A program made the translations under genes and the position numbers. A stretch of 64,000 bases of DNA from Hyphomicrobiaceae bacterium (GTDB lineage Bacteria > Pseudomonadota > Alphaproteobacteria > Rhizobiales > Hyphomicrobiaceae): assembly GCA_023384095.1 (NCBI GenBank), contig JAHDXT010000011.1:1-64000 (forward strand). Direction: 5' to 3'. The notes below the pieces were generated by a model. It had not been told where the DNA came from and searched no databases. It worked only from the letters and a program-made list of their open reading frames with translations. This document shows positions 61,523 through 64,000 of the stretch, one piece after another. The first letter of the stretch is position 1. Every line of letters begins with the position of its first letter.

Positions 61523-63436
61523 ATGCTGCACATCAACGACCTGACCTTCCGCATCGAAGGCAAGCCGATCCTCGACCGAGCCACGACCGGCATCCCGGCG
61601 GGGCACAAGGTCGGGCTGGTCGGCCGCAATGGCGCCGGCAAGACGACCCTGCTGCGGCTCATCACCGGCGAGCTCGCTCCCGACGGCGGCTCGATCGGCA
61701 TGCCCAGGCACGCGCGGGTCGGCTACGTGGCCCAGGAGGCGCCTGGCGGCGAGGATACCCTGATCGACTGGGTGCTTGCGGCCGACCGAGAGCGCGCGGA
61801 ACTGCTCGCCGAGGCCGAGACGGCCACCGATCCGCTCCGCATCGGCGACATCCACCATCGCCTCGCCGACATCGACGCCCATGCCGCGCCGGCCCGCGCC
61901 GCGCAGATCCTCGCCGGCCTCGGGTTCGACGACGCGGCCCAGCGCCGCCCGTGCCGGGAATACTCGGGCGGCTGGCGCATGCGCGTGGCGCTCGCCGCCG
62001 TGCTGTTCCTGGAGCCGGAGCTGCTGCTGCTCGACGAGCCGACCAACTACCTCGACCTCGAAGGCACGATGTGGCTGGAAAGCTATCTCGCCGCCTATCC
62101 GCATACCGTGCTCATCGTCAGCCACGACCGGGATCTGCTCAACCGCGTGATCGGCTCGATCCTGCACCTCGAACGAGGCAAGCTGGCGCTCTACACGGGC
62201 ACCTACGACGAGTTCGAGGACGCGCGCCGCGAACGTCAGAGCCAGGAGCTGAAGCTCAAGAAGCGCCAGGACGAGGAGCGCCGGCGCATCGAGGCGTTCA
62301 TCGTCCGCTTCAAGGCCAAGGCGAGCAAGGCGGCGCAGGCGCAGAGCCGCGTCAAGGCGCTGGCGCGCATGAAGCCGATCGCCGCGCAGGTGGAGGACCG
62401 CGTCGTACCGTTCGTCTTCCCGAAGGCCGACAAGCCGATGGCGAGCCCGCTGCTGCGGCTCGAGGACGCCGTTGCGGGCTACGACCCGGAAAAGCCGGTG
62501 CTGCGCAGTCTCGATCTGCGCATCGACAACGACGACCGCATCGCGCTGCTCGGGCAGAACGGCAACGGCAAGAGCACGTTCGCCAAGCTCGTCGCGGGCA
62601 AGCTCGCGCCGCTGGCGGGCCGGGTCTTCGGGGTAAACCGCATCGAGGTCGGCTACTTCGCCCAGCACCAGCTCGACGAGCTCGTGCCCGACAGGACGCC
62701 TTACGATTACATCGCCGGGCTGATGCCGGACGCGACCGAGGCCCAGAAGCGCGCACGGCTCGGCAGCTACGGGTTCGGCATCGACAAGGCCGATACGCGC
62801 TGCGCCAGCCTGTCGGGCGGCGAGAAGGCGCGGCTGATGTTCATGCTGACCGCCTTCAAGGGCCCGCACCTCTTGATCCTGGACGAGCCCACCAACCACC
62901 TCGACGTCGACAGCCGCGAGGCGCTGATGCAGGCGCTCAACGAATTCGAGGGCGCCGTCATCCTCATCAGCCACGACCGGCATCTGGTCGAGGCCAGCGC
63001 CGACCGCTTGTGGATCGTGCGCGACGGGACCGTGAAGCCATTCGACGGTGACATGGACAGCTACCGGCAACGGCTGCTCTCGGAGCGCGGAGCGCGGACC
63101 CGGGGCCGCTCGAAGGAGGCAGCCGGCGCGGAGCGCATCGGACGCGCCGGACAGCGGCGCGCGTCCGCGGAGCGGCGGGCGGAGCTGGCGCCGCTGAAGA
63201 AGGCGATGCAGCAGGCCGAGCGCCAGGTCGAGCGGATCGCGGCCGAGATCGCGGCGCTCGATACGGCGCTCGCCGATCCTGACCTCTATGCCTGCAATCC
63301 CGACAAGGCCCAGCGGCTGTCGATCGACCGGGGTCAGGCCGCCAAGCGGCTGACGAATGCGGAAGAGGCCTGGCTTGCCGCCACCGAAGCCTACGAGGGG
63401 GCCGCCGCCGGCTCGGATGCGGATGCGGTGGCCTGA
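61523..63436 (+). CDS. ABC-F family ATPase (YheS/Uup-like)
   Basis: Soluble two-domain ATPase of 637 residues without membrane partner; ABC-F proteins act on the ribosome. First domain: Walker A GRNGAGKT, EYSGGWRMRVALA, LLLLDEPTNYLD. Second: GQNGNGKST, SLSGGEKARLMF, LILDEPTNHLD. A basic linker (about 230-290) joins them, and a Lys/Arg-rich helical tail with QQAERQVERIAAEIAAL ends the protein. The ATG at 61523 gives the family start MLHINDLTFRIEGK; a GTG at 61487 is less likely. Similarity to YheS is best by layout. Confidence 0.92.
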   Translation: MLHINDLTFRIEGKPILDRATTGIPAGHKVGLVGRNGAGKTTLLRLITGELAPDGGSIGMPRHARVGYVAQEAPGGEDTLIDWVLAADRERAELLAEAETATDPLRIGDIHHRLADIDAHAAPARAAQILAGLGFDDAAQRRPCREYSGGWRMRVALAAVLFLEPELLLLDEPTNYLDLEGTMWLESYLAAYPHTVLIVSHDRDLLNRVIGSILHLERGKLALYTGTYDEFEDARRERQSQELKLKKRQDEERRRIEAFIVRFKAKASKAAQAQSRVKALARMKPIAAQVEDRVVPFVFPKADKPMASPLLRLEDAVAGYDPEKPVLRSLDLRIDNDDRIALLGQNGNGKSTFAKLVAGKLAPLAGRVFGVNRIEVGYFAQHQLDELVPDRTPYDYIAGLMPDATEAQKRARLGSYGFGIDKADTRCASLSGGEKARLMFMLTAFKGPHLLILDEPTNHLDVDSREALMQALNEFEGAVILISHDRHLVEASADRLWIVRDGTVKPFDGDMDSYRQRLLSERGARTRGRSKEAAGAERIGRAGQRRASAERRAELAPLKKAMQQAERQVERIAAEIAALDTALADPDLYACNPDKAQRLSIDRGQAAKRLTNAEEAWLAATEAYEGAAAGSDADAVA

Positions 63437-63516
63437 CGCCAGACCCACGCCCCCTGCGCGCTCGGTCCGGCCCCTGCCCCACGCTCCGGATTTCAGCGGC
63501 CCGAACGAAGATCACA

Positions 63517-63759
63517 TCAAAGCAGATTGTGCGAGCCGTCGCAGAACGGCTGGTCGTCCGTCGTCTTGCAGCCGCACAGGTTGACGGTGCCGGACGTCTC
63601 GGCGACGAAGCGGACCGGCTCGAGGCCGGTGCCCTTGTGCGATCCATCGCAGAAGGGCTGCTTCGCCGACCGCCCGCAGGCGCACCACAGGTAAGCCCGC
63701 CCCATGACGAGCTCGACCTGGTAGGGGCCCTTCTGGGCCGTCATCGGTTCCTCAGCCAT
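63517..63759 (-). CDS. Tandem CDGSH iron-sulfur domain protein
   Basis: An 80-residue protein with two CDGSH motifs: CACGRSAKQPFCDGSH and CGCKTTDDQPFCDGSH. Each binds a [2Fe-2S] cluster through three Cys and one His. The layout matches the bacterial type that resembles human mitochondrial MiNT (CISD3). I start at the ATG at 63759 (MAEEPMTAQKGPYQVELV) after GGGGAGGCGAGG; an ATG at 63744 is possible. Probable redox or Fe-S role; partner unknown. Confidence 0.9.
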   Translation of the reverse strand: MAEEPMTAQKGPYQVELVMGRAYLWCACGRSAKQPFCDGSHKGTGLEPVRFVAETSGTVNLCGCKTTDDQPFCDGSHNLL

Positions 63760-64000
63760 CCCTCGCCTCCCCGGCCTGCAACGCATTCGCGATCTAAGCA
63801 GGCGCGTCGGCCTTGTCCAGCCCGCGCCGTCCGCCCGCACGCGACTGGCTGCTGCGCGGCTTTTTCCACTATCCGCGGCCACCCCGGATTGCCTAGTAGT
63901 GTTGCAACCCAATCGAGGCTTGGTACCCTTTTTGCCCTCCAGCGGCGGGCAGACCCGGACGGGGGGTGCGGGGCCTGGAGGCGGAAAGCAAGAAGACCAA
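63760..64000. other. Right-end region without a recognised gene
   Basis: It contains the upstream region of the CDGSH gene and then GC-rich sequence to the window edge. I see no gene start, repeat copy or hairpin. A gene running in from the right may begin beyond the edge. Confidence 0.4.

Overview
The window is GC-rich chromosomal DNA of an alphaproteobacterium, most likely a member of the Hyphomicrobiales (Rhizobiales). The assignment rests on gene content and order: recR-ybaB-dnaX followed by the 4.5S (SRP) RNA gene, nudC, pheA-kdsB divergent from a CycM-type cytochrome c, two tandem yejA genes with yejBEF, a manganese-type sitABCD operon, histidine degradation through HutF, and candidate CtrA and sigma-EcfG promoter elements, which are alphaproteobacterial signals. 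No database search was possible; family names come from motifs read directly. No tRNA, rRNA, CRISPR array, phage gene or transposase was seen. Genes are dense, and the gaps are largely filled by dispersed palindromic repeats.

Layout. 167-3908 (minus): a branched-chain amino acid-type ABC transporter (livG, livF, substrate-binding protein, livH; livM is not in view). 4060-7747 (minus): sitABCD behind a 23-bp palindromic Fur/Mur-like operator. 7889-10090 (plus): a short Mfd-like translocase lacking the whole N-terminal UvrB-like half, converging on a dynamin-like protein (10059-12326, minus) whose GTPase motifs are all degenerate; a perfect CtrA box lies about 320 bases upstream of the latter. 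12753-18802: histidine utilisation (hutF divergent from hutI-hutH-hutU; no hutG or hutC). 19289-21891: YceI protein, SDR, and an EamA exporter with a candidate sigma-54 promoter. 21941-25606: an apparent stress cluster (small Thr/Pro-tailed membrane protein with a sigma-EcfG-like promoter, a 66-residue polar protein, Hsp20, Lon). 25700-30000: an IlvD/Edd sugar-acid dehydratase, then a D-amino-acid dehydrogenase-like flavoprotein and a 4-hydroxyproline epimerase-type protein. 30467-31882: a small secreted basic protein and an aldo/keto reductase.

31987-41718 is the housekeeping core: recR, ybaB, dnaX, SRP RNA, an inserted OafA-type acyltransferase/SGNH protein, nudC, an SDR, pheA, kdsB and cytochrome c. 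41968-50721 is a peptide ABC transporter operon (two YejA-like binding proteins, YejB, YejE, YejF) ending with a GhrA-type reductase. 51012-55760 holds a hypothetical protein, an NlpC/P60 hydrolase coupled to an M17 aminopeptidase, and a secreted S10 carboxypeptidase. 55825-63759 has a molybdopterin oxidoreductase, a small secreted protein, DinB, Ndk, an AhpD-like protein, a GYF_2 membrane protein, an ABC-F ATPase and a tandem CDGSH protein.

The least ordinary items are the short Mfd, the GTPase-degenerate dynamin-like protein with its CtrA box, a five-copy repeat family made of GC-rich hairpins and G-runs, and two gaps built from iterated short units arranged as large palindromes. Several start codons were moved inward from the longest reading frame on the basis of ribosome-binding sites and family lengths; each entry says where.
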